The notes: generated by a model not told the origin, from the letters alone. 64,000 nucleotides of DNA from Bradyrhizobium sp. 200 (GCF_023100945.1 NZ_CP064689.1:6926001-6990000), one strand, 5' to 3'. Numbered from the stretch's first letter, positions 25,286-35,260 are shown. A program made the numbers and translations.

Positions 25286-26890
25286 TCACGCCTTCTCCAT
25301 GTTCCACATTGGAACGAAAGTCGGCATTCCGATGACGCCTGTGAGCGTTTTGCGCCGCGCGATTGGCGATACACTCTTTCCCAAGAAAGCGAAACCGACA
25401 AAATCCCAAAAGATTCGTTGCATCTTGCGGGCCAGCTCCTTGCGCTCTTCGAACGTTTCGACATCTGCCCATTTCGCCCGAAGAGCCTCATATTCCTCGT
25501 TGTTCGGCCAGCCGTACCACGCTTTGTCGCCATTCGCCGCCAAGCTGATATTGCCTATCGGATTGCCCAGGGAGTAATCGGAATCGCTCGAGATGAAGAT
25601 GCTCCAGCCACCGTTCTCAACCGGCCCCTTGTTTGCACGACGCGCAACAACTCCGCCCCAGTCGCTTGGCGCGAGTTCGGCATTCACTCCGATCTTGCGC
25701 AGGGATGCCGCCAGAAGCTGCGACGTGTTGTTTATGAAAGATATGTTCGTGGGCTGAAGAATTACCACCTTCTCGCCCGAATATCCGGCCTCCTTGAAGA
25801 GTTGTCTGGCCCTTTCAGGATCGCCGCCCTTCTTGTGCCACCCCGTATTTTCATCATTCGAATAGATCGACCCGGTACCAAATATTGAAGTGACGGTGCC
25901 GATGTATTCTGGCGGGTACTCGGTGCGCATGAACGTATCCTGATCGATCAAGTGCAGCATCGCTTGACGTGCCTTCACATTATCGAACGGCTTCTGCAGA
26001 AAGTTCAGACGCAGGTACCAGTCGTTGCCGCCCTTGTTTAGAACCTGGAGATCCAGATTGGGATCACTCTTGATCGTCGAGAGTTGATCGAGCGGCGGCG
26101 ATCCAAAAAAGTCGATTTCACCCGCCTGTAAAGCAGCGAAAGCAGTCTGCTGATCGGCGATATTGTCCCAGATCACACGATCAACCTTGACGACCTTTCC
26201 GCCCGCCAATCCGTCGGCCGGCTCCTTCCGGGGCATGTAGTTTTCGTTGCGATCGTAGGTGAAGCTGGCGCCGGGCTTGGCAAGAGCATGATTGAACTTG
26301 AACGGCCCCGACCCGATATTGGCGGTGACCTGCTCGGTGGCAGGACGGCCCGCATCCTTTTCGCGCATGATGAACAGGCAGGGCGTCGCAATATTCGCCA
26401 GAATATCGGGCAGAAGACCCAGAGGCTCCTTGAGCGTGATCGTGAAGGTTTTGTCGTCCTTCTTTGAGATGTCTCTGGCCCGCGCCATGATCAGCTGTCC
26501 GCCGGGATTCACCTCGGCCCAGCGACGAATCGAGGCCACACAGTCAGCCGCGGTGACAGGGGTGCCGTCGTGCCAGCCCAGACCGTCCCGGAGCTCAAAA
26601 GTGTAAGTCTTCTTGTCGTCGGAAACACCCCACCTCGCCACCATTTGCGGCTGCGGCATAAACTTGGAATCAAGCGAGAACAGCGTGTCGTAGATCGCCA
26701 ACCCATGGTTGGCGGTGACATATGCCGCGGTAAAGATCGGATCGAAGACGCGGAGGTCACCCATCCCTGTTACCATGCGAACGGTCCGCGCCGCAGGGGG
26801 CTGCGCTTGCGCCCACAAGACCGAAGGAATCGACAAAGCCGCCCCGGCGGACACGCCGGCCATAATGAGGTTGCGTCGAGATATTGCCAT
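25286..26890 (-). CDS. Peptide/oligopeptide-type ABC substrate-binding protein (orphan copy)
   Basis: 534-residue periplasmic binding protein of the DppA/OppA (SBP_bac_5) family. Its twin-arginine signal is MAISRRNLIMAGVSAGAAL. Family segments include KTYTFELRDGLGWHDGTPVTAADCVASIRRW, NIGSGPFKFN and PFDNVKARQAMLHLIDQ. It is a close paralogue of the protein encoded at 46591-48198, with long identical stretches. No permease or ATPase follows, so it may use the complete transporter at 42.7-46.6 kb. An Lrp-type box lies about 215 bases upstream. Confidence 0.93.
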   Translation of the reverse strand: MAISRRNLIMAGVSAGAALSIPSVLWAQAQPPAARTVRMVTGMGDLRVFDPIFTAAYVTANHGLAIYDTLFSLDSKFMPQPQMVARWGVSDDKKTYTFELRDGLGWHDGTPVTAADCVASIRRWAEVNPGGQLIMARARDISKKDDKTFTITLKEPLGLLPDILANIATPCLFIMREKDAGRPATEQVTANIGSGPFKFNHALAKPGASFTYDRNENYMPRKEPADGLAGGKVVKVDRVIWDNIADQQTAFAALQAGEIDFFGSPPLDQLSTIKSDPNLDLQVLNKGGNDWYLRLNFLQKPFDNVKARQAMLHLIDQDTFMRTEYPPEYIGTVTSIFGTGSIYSNDENTGWHKKGGDPERARQLFKEAGYSGEKVVILQPTNISFINNTSQLLAASLRKIGVNAELAPSDWGGVVARRANKGPVENGGWSIFISSDSDYSLGNPIGNISLAANGDKAWYGWPNNEEYEALRAKWADVETFEERKELARKMQRIFWDFVGFAFLGKSVSPIARRKTLTGVIGMPTFVPMWNMEKA

Positions 26891-27309
26891 GGGTCCCTTC
26901 CTCTCTTGAGCCGACTGCGCGGTCGACCCGCGTCTACTTGTTGGATGAATTATCGTCAGGCTCTGCCCCGACCCAAATTTTGCACGGATGAAGAAGCTCT
27001 GGATCAGTGGTTTTCGAGCGCCATCAAACGATATTAGAGATTGCCTGCAGTTTTATGTCGAGTTCCCGTCCCGAGCCGAGCAGCTACGTCGTTCTTTACG
27101 TCAATTCCGCCGGATTTCTGCATCCGCCCGGACATCCCGCTGTCTTGGTGCATTGCGACCTATAGCTCGCCTGCTGCGTTGTCCTGAACGCATTGCTGCC
27201 TCAGGTCGCGGTTTTAACTATCCCAAGGCATCTCTTGGGGATTGACCGCACAGCCCATCTGCGACATGGCCGCAACTGCTCATGCTTCGTAAAGAGCGAC
27301 ACTGGCAAG
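26891..27309. other. Upstream region of the orphan binding protein
   Basis: No gene is seen in about 420 bases between the MmgE/PrpD stop and the binding-protein start. It holds the promoter region and the Lrp-type box at 27107. Confidence 0.6.
27107..27122 (-). promoter_or_regulatory. Candidate Lrp-type box (orphan binding protein)
   Basis: On the minus strand TGCAGAAATCCGGCGG, against consensus TGCMGAAATYCTGCGG. It lies 217 bases before the binding-protein start. Confidence 0.5.
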
Positions 27310-28749
27310 CTATTCTTGAGCGCCCAGGAATCCATCAGCATCGCGCAGCACCGACACGACAGGTTCGACGCTTACTTGTTTTTCGATACTCAGTATCGCT
27401 TGGATGACTACATCCGCGCGCGCTTTCGAGAGCCCACTTACAACGCGAAATTTTTCGACGACGTGATCGTCACCGTATGCCGTGTCGCTCTTCCATGGAT
27501 CGCCCAGCGCGAAATCCGTTTCAGCTTCGAGTCGCGAGCCGTCACGCATCACAATCGTGATGCGTGCGGGCATATTGCGCAGTTGCCCGCGTACGATTCG
27601 GCCTGGATAATCATTAGCAACGTCCCAGGATTCGACGCGAACCTTTTCTCGCAACTCCTTGACGTGTTGGATATCGTCGGTCGTATCGTCCAACCATGCG
27701 GGCCCCACAGGAATACCGAGCAGCACCATCGCTACAGCGTGGGGAAAGCTGTACTGCCGCGAAACCCAGGTGCGCGGTGTGGAATTGCAAAAGCGGGGAC
27801 CAGATACTAGCACATTGGTACCGATCAAGATGCTTTCGATCTGCTGAGGGTCAATGGTCGCCCTGGAAGCAGCCATAACAAGAGCTGTGAGCGGCTGATG
27901 CATCCAGCGGCACGTCGGCCATGGCTTGTAAGTGATGTCGGAGAGCATCCACCGAGAGCCGAGGTCACCAACTAGCGTATCCGGGTCGAAACGATCCGTG
28001 CCGCACATCTTGATCAGACCGCGCTCACTGTCAAAAATAGCAGAAAGGCCAGTTGCGCCAAGGGTAGCTGACCGAGCCGCAAACACGCCGGCAAGCACCG
28101 CCCAACCCGCATCCTGGTATTTGGAATCCGGCAACTCCATTGATTTGCCCGGCCACATGCTCGGCAACGGAGTGTTCGAACCGGCTATGCCTAGGGTTTG
28201 CCGAGCCAAAGTTTCATCCTGAGCTTCCAGTTGAATAGCCACGCCCGCCGCCGCGAGGACAGTCGACACAGAGAAATGGGAAACAGAACCAGTTTTGCCG
28301 AAAATGTGCGCGCCGCAAGCACTTGCGACGCGCCCACCCAGTTCATATCCCGCGATCAAGGCCTGCAGGAACTGCGAACCGGTTGCTTTGCGCGCCTCCG
28401 CTAGCGCGAGCGCGGCAACGACCGCGCCTGCGCCGAAGTGATGGCCTACCGGGAACGTCTCATCCAGGTCCATGCAGTTCGCGAGACGCCCGTTGGCATA
28501 TAACGCCCCCGCAAGGCTCGCGCGCTGTTTGCACCCTGCGATGGATGCCACATTACCATCTCCTAAAAGTTCAGCCAGTCCGTGGACGATCGGGGCCATG
28601 CGCGTGCGCGCGGCGGCCAATATGCAACCGATCGAATCGAGCAGAAGACGGCGAGCGTCGGCTTTCACATCAGTTGGCACGTCAGCCAAGTTGAGAGTCG
28701 AGGTAAACCGAGCAAGAGCGCTAGTCAGATCAGTAGAAGTACTATCCAT
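27310..28749 (-). CDS. MmgE/PrpD-family protein
   Basis: 479-residue member of the MmgE/PrpD fold, which includes 2-methylcitrate dehydratase, cis-aconitate decarboxylase and many uncharacterised enzymes. Typical segments are ADARRLLLDSIGCILAAAR, ANGRLANCMDLDETFPVGHHFGAG, GYELGGRVASACG, SVSHFSVSTVLAAAGVAIQL and YKPWPTCRWMHQPLTAL, all intact. No prpB or prpC genes are near, so the methylcitrate cycle is unlikely; in catabolic islands these proteins often go with amidohydrolases and binding proteins of unknown pathways. It is followed by the orphan binding protein and preceded by a DAO oxidoreductase on the same strand. Box upstream at 28883. Confidence 0.9.
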   Translation of the reverse strand: MDSTSTDLTSALARFTSTLNLADVPTDVKADARRLLLDSIGCILAAARTRMAPIVHGLAELLGDGNVASIAGCKQRASLAGALYANGRLANCMDLDETFPVGHHFGAGAVVAALALAEARKATGSQFLQALIAGYELGGRVASACGAHIFGKTGSVSHFSVSTVLAAAGVAIQLEAQDETLARQTLGIAGSNTPLPSMWPGKSMELPDSKYQDAGWAVLAGVFAARSATLGATGLSAIFDSERGLIKMCGTDRFDPDTLVGDLGSRWMLSDITYKPWPTCRWMHQPLTALVMAASRATIDPQQIESILIGTNVLVSGPRFCNSTPRTWVSRQYSFPHAVAMVLLGIPVGPAWLDDTTDDIQHVKELREKVRVESWDVANDYPGRIVRGQLRNMPARITIVMRDGSRLEAETDFALGDPWKSDTAYGDDHVVEKFRVVSGLSKARADVVIQAILSIEKQVSVEPVVSVLRDADGFLGAQE

Positions 28750-29059
28750 CGAAAAACTCCGAGCGACGCTGCTGCAACGAAGGAGGTCGCGCCGCGAAGC
28801 AGGTTGGGCCGAGGTTCAGCGTGCTCGGCAGAATAAAATTGCCGCCGCTCGACGCCGAATTCATCGAATTTAGTGGCTCATGCAGCCGAAATTCCGCTTT
28901 TGATCGTAGAACATGAAGCTTTCAGTTTATTGCCGGCAAGGCTGAACAGTTGCTGGGGTAAGCTTCAGCTTGAATGCTCGTGGAACTTCGACCTCATGAT
29001 CGCCCGAGCGCTCATCGTTGAAGACTCACGCTTCTAAATGAACATCTATTTCTGCCGGT
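28750..29059. other. Intergenic region upstream of MmgE/PrpD
   Basis: No gene is seen. It contains an Lrp-type box and the companion AAGCTTTCA at 28916-28924, close enough to the start to be regulatory. Confidence 0.6.
28883..28898 (+). promoter_or_regulatory. Candidate Lrp-type box (MmgE/PrpD gene)
   Basis: CAGCCGAAATTCCGCT, core GAAATTCCGC. It is followed 18 bases after the core by AAGCTTTCA and lies about 135 bases before the start of the MmgE/PrpD gene. Confidence 0.5.
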
Positions 29060-30364
29060 CTAGTATTCGCGCCCGGCTCGCAAGTGCTCCCAGGTCATTC
29101 GCGCTATGGCACCAATTCCACGGAATGGCTCCGGCGGGATCCAGTCGGGACCGGTCAACATCAAACGATCCGTCAATAGCGGAGATTGGGAGCCGCAGGC
29201 CATCTCCGCCAAGAGCTTCCCGTGAATATTACCTCTCAAGACCCCCGCCCCTTGACACCCAACCGAGGCGTAAAGCCCTGGCCTCAGCTCGCCGAAGTAC
29301 ATTCCTCCGTTGACCGTGATGGCCGTGATGCCGCCCCAGACGTGCTCCAGGTGATAGGAGCGCATTTGCGGAAATCGTCGGCGAAACAACCGGGTTAGAG
29401 TCGAGCGCACCTTCTGTGGGTTTGCCTCCTTCTCGTATGACCAGCTGCTGCGTATGAGGAAACGCCGCCGGACCTTCCTCATAGTGGTGCCCATTCGGGT
29501 GGGCGGAAGCACTCCCCAGGCCGGCAGGGGGCCTAAACGGCTAAGTTCATCATCCTCCAACTCGGGGGTTAGCCCGGCGTAGGTGTAAACGATGATCATT
29601 CGGTCAGCCAAAAAACCCAAAGCCCTCGCATGCGCATTGTTCGCGATGAATACTTTGTCGGCTACAAACTCTCCCCGAGGCGTCCGCACTTTGAACGGGC
29701 CCGATCCCTCCACAGCCTCGACTGCCGTATGTTCAAGCACAGTGACATTGGAAGGAAGCGTGTCAGCGAGACCTCGGATAAGCGCCGCCGGTTGTACAAA
29801 AGCGCGCGTTAGCGTTTCATAGGCGTATTGGTAATAGTCAGTGCCGAGAAGGGCTCTAAGTCCCTGGGCATCATGCTCCAAGTACCTTAGATTCCTCTTT
29901 TCCAAAGCTTGTCGTGAGCTCAAGAGTCTGTGCTCTCCTTGGCGAGTGGCAGCGGCAACTATGCGTGGGGCCTTCTCATCCCAATCGCATTCAATCTTAT
30001 GCTCCTCAACAACAGTCCGTAGCCACTCGAGCCCGGCGAGCACGATGCGCGTTTTTCGATTTGCATCATCCTCGGCCGAGCCGTACGCATTTGGACGCGG
30101 CTCGATCGCCGATGGCGATAAGAAACCCGAGTTTCGCGCCGATGAGCCTTCTCCGATCTCCGACGCCTCGATGACAATAATATCCTTTTCCGGCATTAGT
30201 TCAGCCAAACGACGGGCCGCCGCTAGCCCCGTGTACCCGGCCCCGACAACGATCGCATGATATCTCCTCTCTTTTGGGAGCTGTTCGTGCAGGATTCGCC
30301 GCGGCAGTAGCGCATTCCATCCCGAGCCCACTGTGTACCGTGGGGCGGTTTTCGAATAAGTCAT
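29060..30364 (-). CDS. FAD-dependent oxidoreductase, DAO family
   Basis: 434-residue flavoprotein of the D-amino-acid-oxidase/glycine-oxidase type. The FAD-binding Rossmann motif AIVVGAGYTGLAAARRLAE is near residue 35, then IVIEASEIGEGSSARNSGFLSP (the second flavin motif), and the C-terminal GGMYFGELRPGLYASVGCQGAGVLRG. Such enzymes oxidise secondary or primary amines to imines with H2O2 or electron-chain transfer. ATG 30364 is chosen because TAGGAGAAGCAGA precedes it; an in-frame start at 30397 has no such site. It is close to PuuB-like gamma-glutamylputrescine oxidases in motif order, but the substrate is unknown. Box at 30568 upstream. Confidence 0.9.
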   Translation of the reverse strand: MTYSKTAPRYTVGSGWNALLPRRILHEQLPKERRYHAIVVGAGYTGLAAARRLAELMPEKDIIVIEASEIGEGSSARNSGFLSPSAIEPRPNAYGSAEDDANRKTRIVLAGLEWLRTVVEEHKIECDWDEKAPRIVAAATRQGEHRLLSSRQALEKRNLRYLEHDAQGLRALLGTDYYQYAYETLTRAFVQPAALIRGLADTLPSNVTVLEHTAVEAVEGSGPFKVRTPRGEFVADKVFIANNAHARALGFLADRMIIVYTYAGLTPELEDDELSRLGPLPAWGVLPPTRMGTTMRKVRRRFLIRSSWSYEKEANPQKVRSTLTRLFRRRFPQMRSYHLEHVWGGITAITVNGGMYFGELRPGLYASVGCQGAGVLRGNIHGKLLAEMACGSQSPLLTDRLMLTGPDWIPPEPFRGIGAIARMTWEHLRAGREY

Positions 30365-31271
30365 TCTGCTTCTCCTAGTCGTTTGTTGGCGCGCCACTTT
30401 TTGAGCTTCCAGAGACTGCGCGGGCTAGCAAACTGGTCACGATCTTCAATTGAAGCTCTCCGCAAGAGCCTGCTCGAGACATTGATGCTTCGTCGACTGG
30501 AAACCATCATCTTTCACCAAGCCTACTGAGCGCCTGAGCCGGATTTGCGTGATGTTGGGCCATTTCTTGCCGAAATCCTGCGGAGGATAGGCGGACAGGC
30601 AAAGCTTTCATACACAGCACCGAGCTTTGCGCTTAAAGGCACGAAAGGTGATGTGAGATTTGGAACATCAACCTGAACGACCATGCGGTGCCAAGGATCG
30701 AGGAGGCCTTGGCGCAAGCACCTCTTCTGCAACACTTGCACACAGCACCAAGGCACTGAACAAAGCTGCTGGCGAGACGCCCCCTGTCTGAGAAGATCGG
30801 TTAGCCTTTCAGAGATGTCATTTTGCGACGCTGACTGGGTACGCATGGTGGAGGGAGGATTTCGTCGCGGCCGCGGCTCATCCGGCCAGCCAAGCGACTC
30901 GACTTGCGTTTACCGACGCGGGCACGCTCCGCCATCGCTCTCGTTCCAATCGTCATTTGAGACTTCTCCGAACCAGGACCGATCCCGATAACGGCGCAGC
31001 GGTGCCCGGCATCTGGAGACACTTCACCAAGATCGATGGCTGCGGCGGCGAGGCTACCGAATTCATGAACTGCGGTGCCGCGAAGTCGACCTTAGTCGTC
31101 CGGTGATCACGGTCTCTGCTCTTGCCTGCGTCTCGATCATCGGCTCACACTGGGAAAGGCGTCCGCCGAGACGTTCGATTGCAGAGATGCGCAGCGCCCC
31201 TCGCGTTCGATCAGCGCGAGATCGCCGCTCCAACAAACTTGAGCGCGCCTTCGGCGCCCGCAGTACACTTG
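30365..31271. other. Divergent region between the oxidoreductase and the AbgB-like gene
   Basis: About 1.1 kb without a credible larger gene. The stretch 30531-30610 is clearly related to 41950-42020 (shared GAGC…GAGCCG, TTGG-CC, TTGCCGAAATYCTGCGGA and GGCAAAGCTTTC), an ancient duplicated promoter region. Confidence 0.6.
30568..30583 (+). promoter_or_regulatory. Candidate Lrp-type box (DAO oxidoreductase)
   Basis: TGCCGAAATCCTGCGG matches the consensus at every position, followed after 18 bases by AAGCTTTCA (30602-30610). Located about 205 bases before the oxidoreductase start. Confidence 0.55.
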
Positions 31272-31442
31272 ATGTTGGCGAAATCATTTCCGTTAGCGGC
31301 GCTCACGTTCCTGGTGATCTGGGCCCTCAAGACTATCATCGGCATAGCAGACCTTTACCTCGCCGCCGGTCTATTCTGCGTTGACCTGTCGGGAGCCACA
31401 CGAAACCGCCAAAGGACGCACATTTTCTGCGCCGATAATTAA
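31272..31442 (+). CDS. Possible small hydrophobic protein, unknown
   Basis: A 56-codon frame beginning MLAKSFPLAALTFLVIWALK contains one or two likely membrane helices, then a polar tail ending HIFCADN. No clear ribosome-binding site and no family recognised. It may be the stub of a permease. It sits about 100 bases upstream of the AbgB-like gene in the same direction. Confidence 0.3.
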   Translation: MLAKSFPLAALTFLVIWALKTIIGIADLYLAAGLFCVDLSGATRNRQRTHIFCADN

Positions 31443-31468
31443 GTATTTGCAGGAATCGACCTCGAAGA

Positions 31469-31484
31469 GAGGAAATACTGCGTC
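31469..31484 (+). promoter_or_regulatory. Candidate Lrp-type box (AbgB-like gene)
   Basis: GAGGAAATACTGCGTC, core GAAATACTGCG, with two departures from the consensus in the left arm. It lies about 65 bases before the gene start. Confidence 0.35.
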
Positions 31485-31546
31485 AGAGAGCGCCGGAGGC
31501 CACTCAGGATGGACTGGGCGCAATATTTCCGAGCGGAGAAGGACGG

Positions 31547-32965
31547 ATGCTGAGGAACACGAAGGGAGTCTGGGACCGGGTCGACGCACACAAATCGAAA
31601 TTCTTTGAGCTGAGCGACAGGATTTGGGACCACCCCGAGCTGAATTATACGGAGTTTTTTGCCTCAAAAGAGCACAGCCGGGTGCTCGCGGCTGAGGGTT
31701 TCTCGGTGAAGGAAGCGTTGGCGGAAATACCTACGGCGATCATGGGAGAGGCTGGCGAGGGTGGTCCCGTCATTGCGATCCTCGGCGAGTACGATGCGCT
31801 ACCGGGCTTGAGCCAGGAGGCCGGCATTGCTGAAGAGCGTCCCCTGGTTCAGGGCGGTCTCGGACATGGTTGTGGCCATAACATGCTCGGCTCGGCCTCT
31901 CTGTTGGCAGCGGTGGCGGTGAAGGATTGGCTGGCTCAGTCCGGGCTGCCCGGTCGGGTGCGCTACTACGGCTGCCCTGCTGAGGAAGGCGGATCTTCCA
32001 AGAGCTTTCTGGTGCGCGCTGGCGCTTTCGATGACGCCGACGTTGCAATTTGCTGGCACCCTTCGGGCTTCACAGGCGTATTTCTCCCGGTGTCACTCGC
32101 CTGCGTGGAGATCGAATTCACCTTCCACGGCCGCGCCGCTCACGCTTCTGTGGCGCCTCACCTCGGACGCAGCGCACTGGATGCCGTAGAGCTCATGAGC
32201 GTCGGTGTGAACTACATGCGTGAACACATGCCCTCGTCGGCTCGTATCCATTACGCTCTTGTCGAAGGTGGAGGTATTTCGCCAAACGTGGTGCAGCCAC
32301 GGGCTGTTGTGCGCCACCTGGTCCGCGCGCTCAATTTGGGCGAAATGTGGGGACTGATCGAACGGGTCAAGAAGATCGCCGAGGGCGCGGCCCTAATGAC
32401 TGAAACCAAGGTGGAGATAAAACAGCTTTCTGGCGAGGCAAACCTGGTCGGAAACCGCCCCCTGGAAGAAGCCATGCACGCGAACTTGTTACAGCTGGGC
32501 GCGCCAGAATTTGACCGCACCGATAAGGAATTCGCCAAGAAGATTCAGGAAACCTTTGCGCCTTCCGATATTCGTGCCGCCTACGAGCGGGTTGGGCTGC
32601 CGGCTGACTCCGAGCCCCTTTGCGAGCAGATCTGCCCGCTGAATGGCGGATCTTCCGATGCACTCGGGTCGACCGACGTGGGAACTGTGAGCTGGGTGGT
32701 TCCGACTGTGCAGTGCCGTACCACTTGCTTCGCAACAGGAACACCTTTCCATTCCTGGCAGCTCGTTGCTCAAGGTAAATCTCCAGCCGCGCATAAAGGC
32801 ATTGCGCTTGCAGCGAAGGCGATGGCCGGCGTCGCAGCCGACGTCCTGTCGGACCCAGCGCTTCTTTCGGCCGCAAAGGAGACGTTCAAGCGCTTTCGCG
32901 ACGAAACTCCTTTCAGGAATCCAATCGGGCCCGACACAAAGCCGCCTCTCGAAATGGCAAGGTAG
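31547..32965 (+). CDS. M20-family amidohydrolase, AbgB-like
   Basis: 472-residue metal-dependent amidohydrolase of the AbgB type (subunit B of p-aminobenzoyl-glutamate hydrolase and relatives). Diagnostic segments: VIAILGEYDALPGLSQEAG, GLGHGCGHNMLGSASLLAA, YYGCPAEEGGSSKSFLVRAGAF with the Glu-Glu pair, FHGRAAHASVAPHLGRSALDAVELM and the C-terminal SSDALGSTDVGTVSWVVPTVQ…GTPFHSWQLVAQGKSPAAHKG. Family enzymes hydrolyse N-acyl or aryl glutamate-type amides. No AbgA-like partner is present here. It is the only enzyme gene in this part on the plus strand, upstream of an Lrp gene. Confidence 0.93.
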   Translation: MLRNTKGVWDRVDAHKSKFFELSDRIWDHPELNYTEFFASKEHSRVLAAEGFSVKEALAEIPTAIMGEAGEGGPVIAILGEYDALPGLSQEAGIAEERPLVQGGLGHGCGHNMLGSASLLAAVAVKDWLAQSGLPGRVRYYGCPAEEGGSSKSFLVRAGAFDDADVAICWHPSGFTGVFLPVSLACVEIEFTFHGRAAHASVAPHLGRSALDAVELMSVGVNYMREHMPSSARIHYALVEGGGISPNVVQPRAVVRHLVRALNLGEMWGLIERVKKIAEGAALMTETKVEIKQLSGEANLVGNRPLEEAMHANLLQLGAPEFDRTDKEFAKKIQETFAPSDIRAAYERVGLPADSEPLCEQICPLNGGSSDALGSTDVGTVSWVVPTVQCRTTCFATGTPFHSWQLVAQGKSPAAHKGIALAAKAMAGVAADVLSDPALLSAAKETFKRFRDETPFRNPIGPDTKPPLEMAR

Positions 32966-33589
32966 CATCGCTATTGTAACTTGGCCGATCGGGAAAGAGG
33001 CTCCCAAGCTGCCGAGCACTGTCGCGTGCCCAATGGATGAGTCACAGCGGTTGTGAAGAGCCATCGACTGTTATCGGATGCATGATGCCACCTCGCCCCA
33101 ATTTCATGATCGCAGGAGCGCCGTCATGTCGACTACAAAGCTAATCAGTTCTTTGAGGAGCGTAGTCTTGGATGCTACCGAAACGTTGAGGCGCGACGGC
33201 AATCAGCGACGTGGCGCGCAAGCGCTGCTCATGATGGGGGCCGGTCATCTAAGCCGACAAACGCTTCGCTCAACAAAATCCTCTCCGGAACAACGACCTT
33301 GAGTGCGGCAGGCGTACTTGGGTGTGGATAGCTGTCCCTAAGGCCCAGGTGAAGGCCGTCGACGATCCGCCATTCGGCGATTGACATGCCTTGAGATGGA
33401 TCGCACCTGGGCCCAAAATGCCGGAAAGCTAGTTTTCCAGACATTATCCAATCCGGCCCCCTTGAAAAAGGCGTGTGCCTTCAGGATAGTGGCCCAAGCG
33501 CGCTTGCCTCGCATCGTTCATCTTTCGGATGATTTTCTTTAGCGCTGGCGCTTGTTTGCGGCGAGATGTACCCAAGGCTGGAGCCGGTT
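32966..33589. other. Gap between the AbgB-like gene and lrp copy 1
   Basis: About 620 bases with no family I recognise. One small open frame (33126-33302) has a good ribosome-binding site and is listed separately. The region upstream of the lrp gene shows no perfect copy of the repeated box. Confidence 0.45.
33126..33302 (+). CDS. Possible small protein, unknown
   Basis: 58 codons starting MSTTKLISSLRSVVLDATET, preceded by AGGAG seven bases upstream. The product is hydrophilic and basic toward the C-terminus, with no domain recognised. It may be a remnant of a larger gene or a chance frame. Confidence 0.3.
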   Translation: MSTTKLISSLRSVVLDATETLRRDGNQRRGAQALLMMGAGHLSRQTLRSTKSSPEQRP

Positions 33590-34066
33590 ATGCAATACGA
33601 TCGAATAGACGCTCGCATCCTTGAGATCGTCCAGAAGAACAATCGCCTAACTTCCGATGTTATCGGCGAGCTGGCAGGACTTTCTGCTACCGCTTGTCAA
33701 CGGCGTCTGAAAAGACTTCGTTCCGAAGGCATTATCGAGGCGGATGTCTCGATTGTCTCGCCGAAGGCAGTAGGGAACCCTATTCAAATGCTTGTGCTAG
33801 TGAGCCTGGAGCGGGAACGTTCAGATATAATCGACAAGTTCAAAAAGGCGATCAAAAAGTCGATCGAAGTCGTCAACGGATTTTACGTAACCGGCGATGC
33901 CGATTTCATTCTCTACATTACCGCGCGCACCATGGAAGATTATGAGCAGTTCACTCGACGATTCTTCTATGAGAATCCGGATATCAAGGGAGTCAAGACC
34001 ATGGTGATCATGGATCGCGTGAAGGCTGGTTTCGCTGTGCCAATTGAGGCTCCGTCGGAAGCTTAA
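33590..34066 (+). CDS. Lrp/AsnC-family transcriptional regulator (copy 1)
   Basis: 158-residue feast/famine regulator. The N-terminal helix-turn-helix (DARILEIVQKNNRLTSDVIGELAGLSATACQRRLKRLRSEGIIEADVSIV, residues about 6-55) is followed by the RAM ligand domain (VNGFYVTGDADFILYITARTMEDYEQFTRRFF). ATG 33590 is chosen because the sister copy at 52962 opens with the same MxYDRIDARIL. The two copies differ in only a small fraction of residues, so they are recent duplicates. It converges with purU and may regulate the demethylation genes to its right and the AbgB-like gene to its left. Confidence 0.93.
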   Translation: MQYDRIDARILEIVQKNNRLTSDVIGELAGLSATACQRRLKRLRSEGIIEADVSIVSPKAVGNPIQMLVLVSLERERSDIIDKFKKAIKKSIEVVNGFYVTGDADFILYITARTMEDYEQFTRRFFYENPDIKGVKTMVIMDRVKAGFAVPIEAPSEA

Positions 34067-34328
34067 TGCAGGTGGCATGGACTCCGTTGTGCGGTTCTGC
34101 CCCTGACTAGCAAAGAAAATGTTTGAACCGATGCTGTTGCTCCTCCACCCACGTTTATTCGCTGAGTTGAGGGCGTCGTCTCGCGTCGATGTTCCAAACG
34201 GGAGTGAGACCGGCTGTATCGCCTCAAACTAATTTGCGACTATCGATTCGGACGAGACTATCTGAAGATCTTTTGCGCAGCATCAGGGCTGCTCCGGAAC
34301 AATCTGCTTTTGGATGTCAAAGCTCCGG

Positions 34329-35192
34329 TCAGCCGGTGAAGACGACGGTCTTCTTGCGATTGAGCACCACGCGATCCTCGAGATGATGGCGCACCGCGCG
34401 GGCGAGTACGCGCCGCTCGATGTCGCGCCCTTTGCGGACGAGATCATCGGGTGTATCGCGATGCGAGATCCGCTCGACATCCTGCTCAATGATCGGTCCC
34501 TCGTCGAGATCGGAGGTCACATAGTGGGCTGTCGCACCGATCAATTTGACACCTCGCTCGTGGGCCTGATGATAAGGCTTGGACCCCTTGAAGCCTGGCA
34601 GAAATGAGTGATGAATGTTGATGCAGCGCCCCGACAACTTTGCCGATAGCCCGTCGGATAGAATCTGCATGTAGCGCGCGAGGATAACCAGATCCGTGTT
34701 GGTCTCCTGGACGAGCTCCCAAATTCGCGCCTCTTGCTCCATCTTCGTCTGCCTGGTGACGGGAAAATGGTAGAACGGCAGCCCTCCGAGATCGGTGGAA
34801 GCCAGATGGTCACGGCCGTGATTCGAAACGATCGCCGTCACTTCCATGGTCAGTTCGCCGATGCGCCAGCGATAAAGCAGATCCGCCAGACAATGATCGA
34901 ATTTCGAAACCAGTAACATCACACGTTTCTTTGCGGAACCCTGCCGCAGCGTGAATGTCATGGCGAGGCGCGTGGCGAGCCCTTGAAACGATGCAGCGAT
35001 GTCCGCCTCTGATTTAGAGTGCTCAAGGCGATCGAAGACAACGCGCATGAAGAATTGACCTGTCTCGGTGTCGTCGAACTGCTGGGCGTCGAGGATGTTG
35101 CAACCAGCTTCAAACAGAAGATTCGAGACCGCCGATACGATGCCTGGACGATCGGGACAGGACAAGACGAGGACCATGGAACAGTCGGACAT
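34329..35192 (-). CDS. purU: Formyltetrahydrofolate deformylase
   Basis: 287-residue enzyme hydrolysing 10-formyl-THF to THF and formate. An N-terminal ACT domain ([25 protein letters not shown]) is followed by the formyltransferase domain with the catalytic Asn-His-Asp set visible in [22 protein letters not shown] and [16 protein letters not shown] 35192 gives the normal length; a start at 35222 is possible. It lies 68 bases after the dimethylglycine-dehydrogenase-like gene, so it is co-transcribed. In demethylation operons PurU releases the one-carbon unit loaded on folate. Confidence 0.95.
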   Translation of the reverse strand: MSDCSMVLVLSCPDRPGIVSAVSNLLFEAGCNILDAQQFDDTETGQFFMRVVFDRLEHSKSEADIAASFQGLATRLAMTFTLRQGSAKKRVMLLVSKFDHCLADLLYRWRIGELTMEVTAIVSNHGRDHLASTDLGGLPFYHFPVTRQTKMEQEARIWELVQETNTDLVILARYMQILSDGLSAKLSGRCINIHHSFLPGFKGSKPYHQAHERGVKLIGATAHYVTSDLDEGPIIEQDVERISHRDTPDDLVRKGRDIERRVLARAVRHHLEDRVVLNRKKTVVFTG

Positions 35193-35260
35193 TGCGGTTA
35201 CCGCCTGGCGGCGGCCTCTCATAAACTGCGCTGAAACAAAAGAGGATTAGAGGCCATTCT

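Noticed and set aside
27193..27810. Plus-strand frame of 205 codons
   Set aside because: Mostly opposite the C-terminal part of the MmgE/PrpD gene; no start signal or motif.
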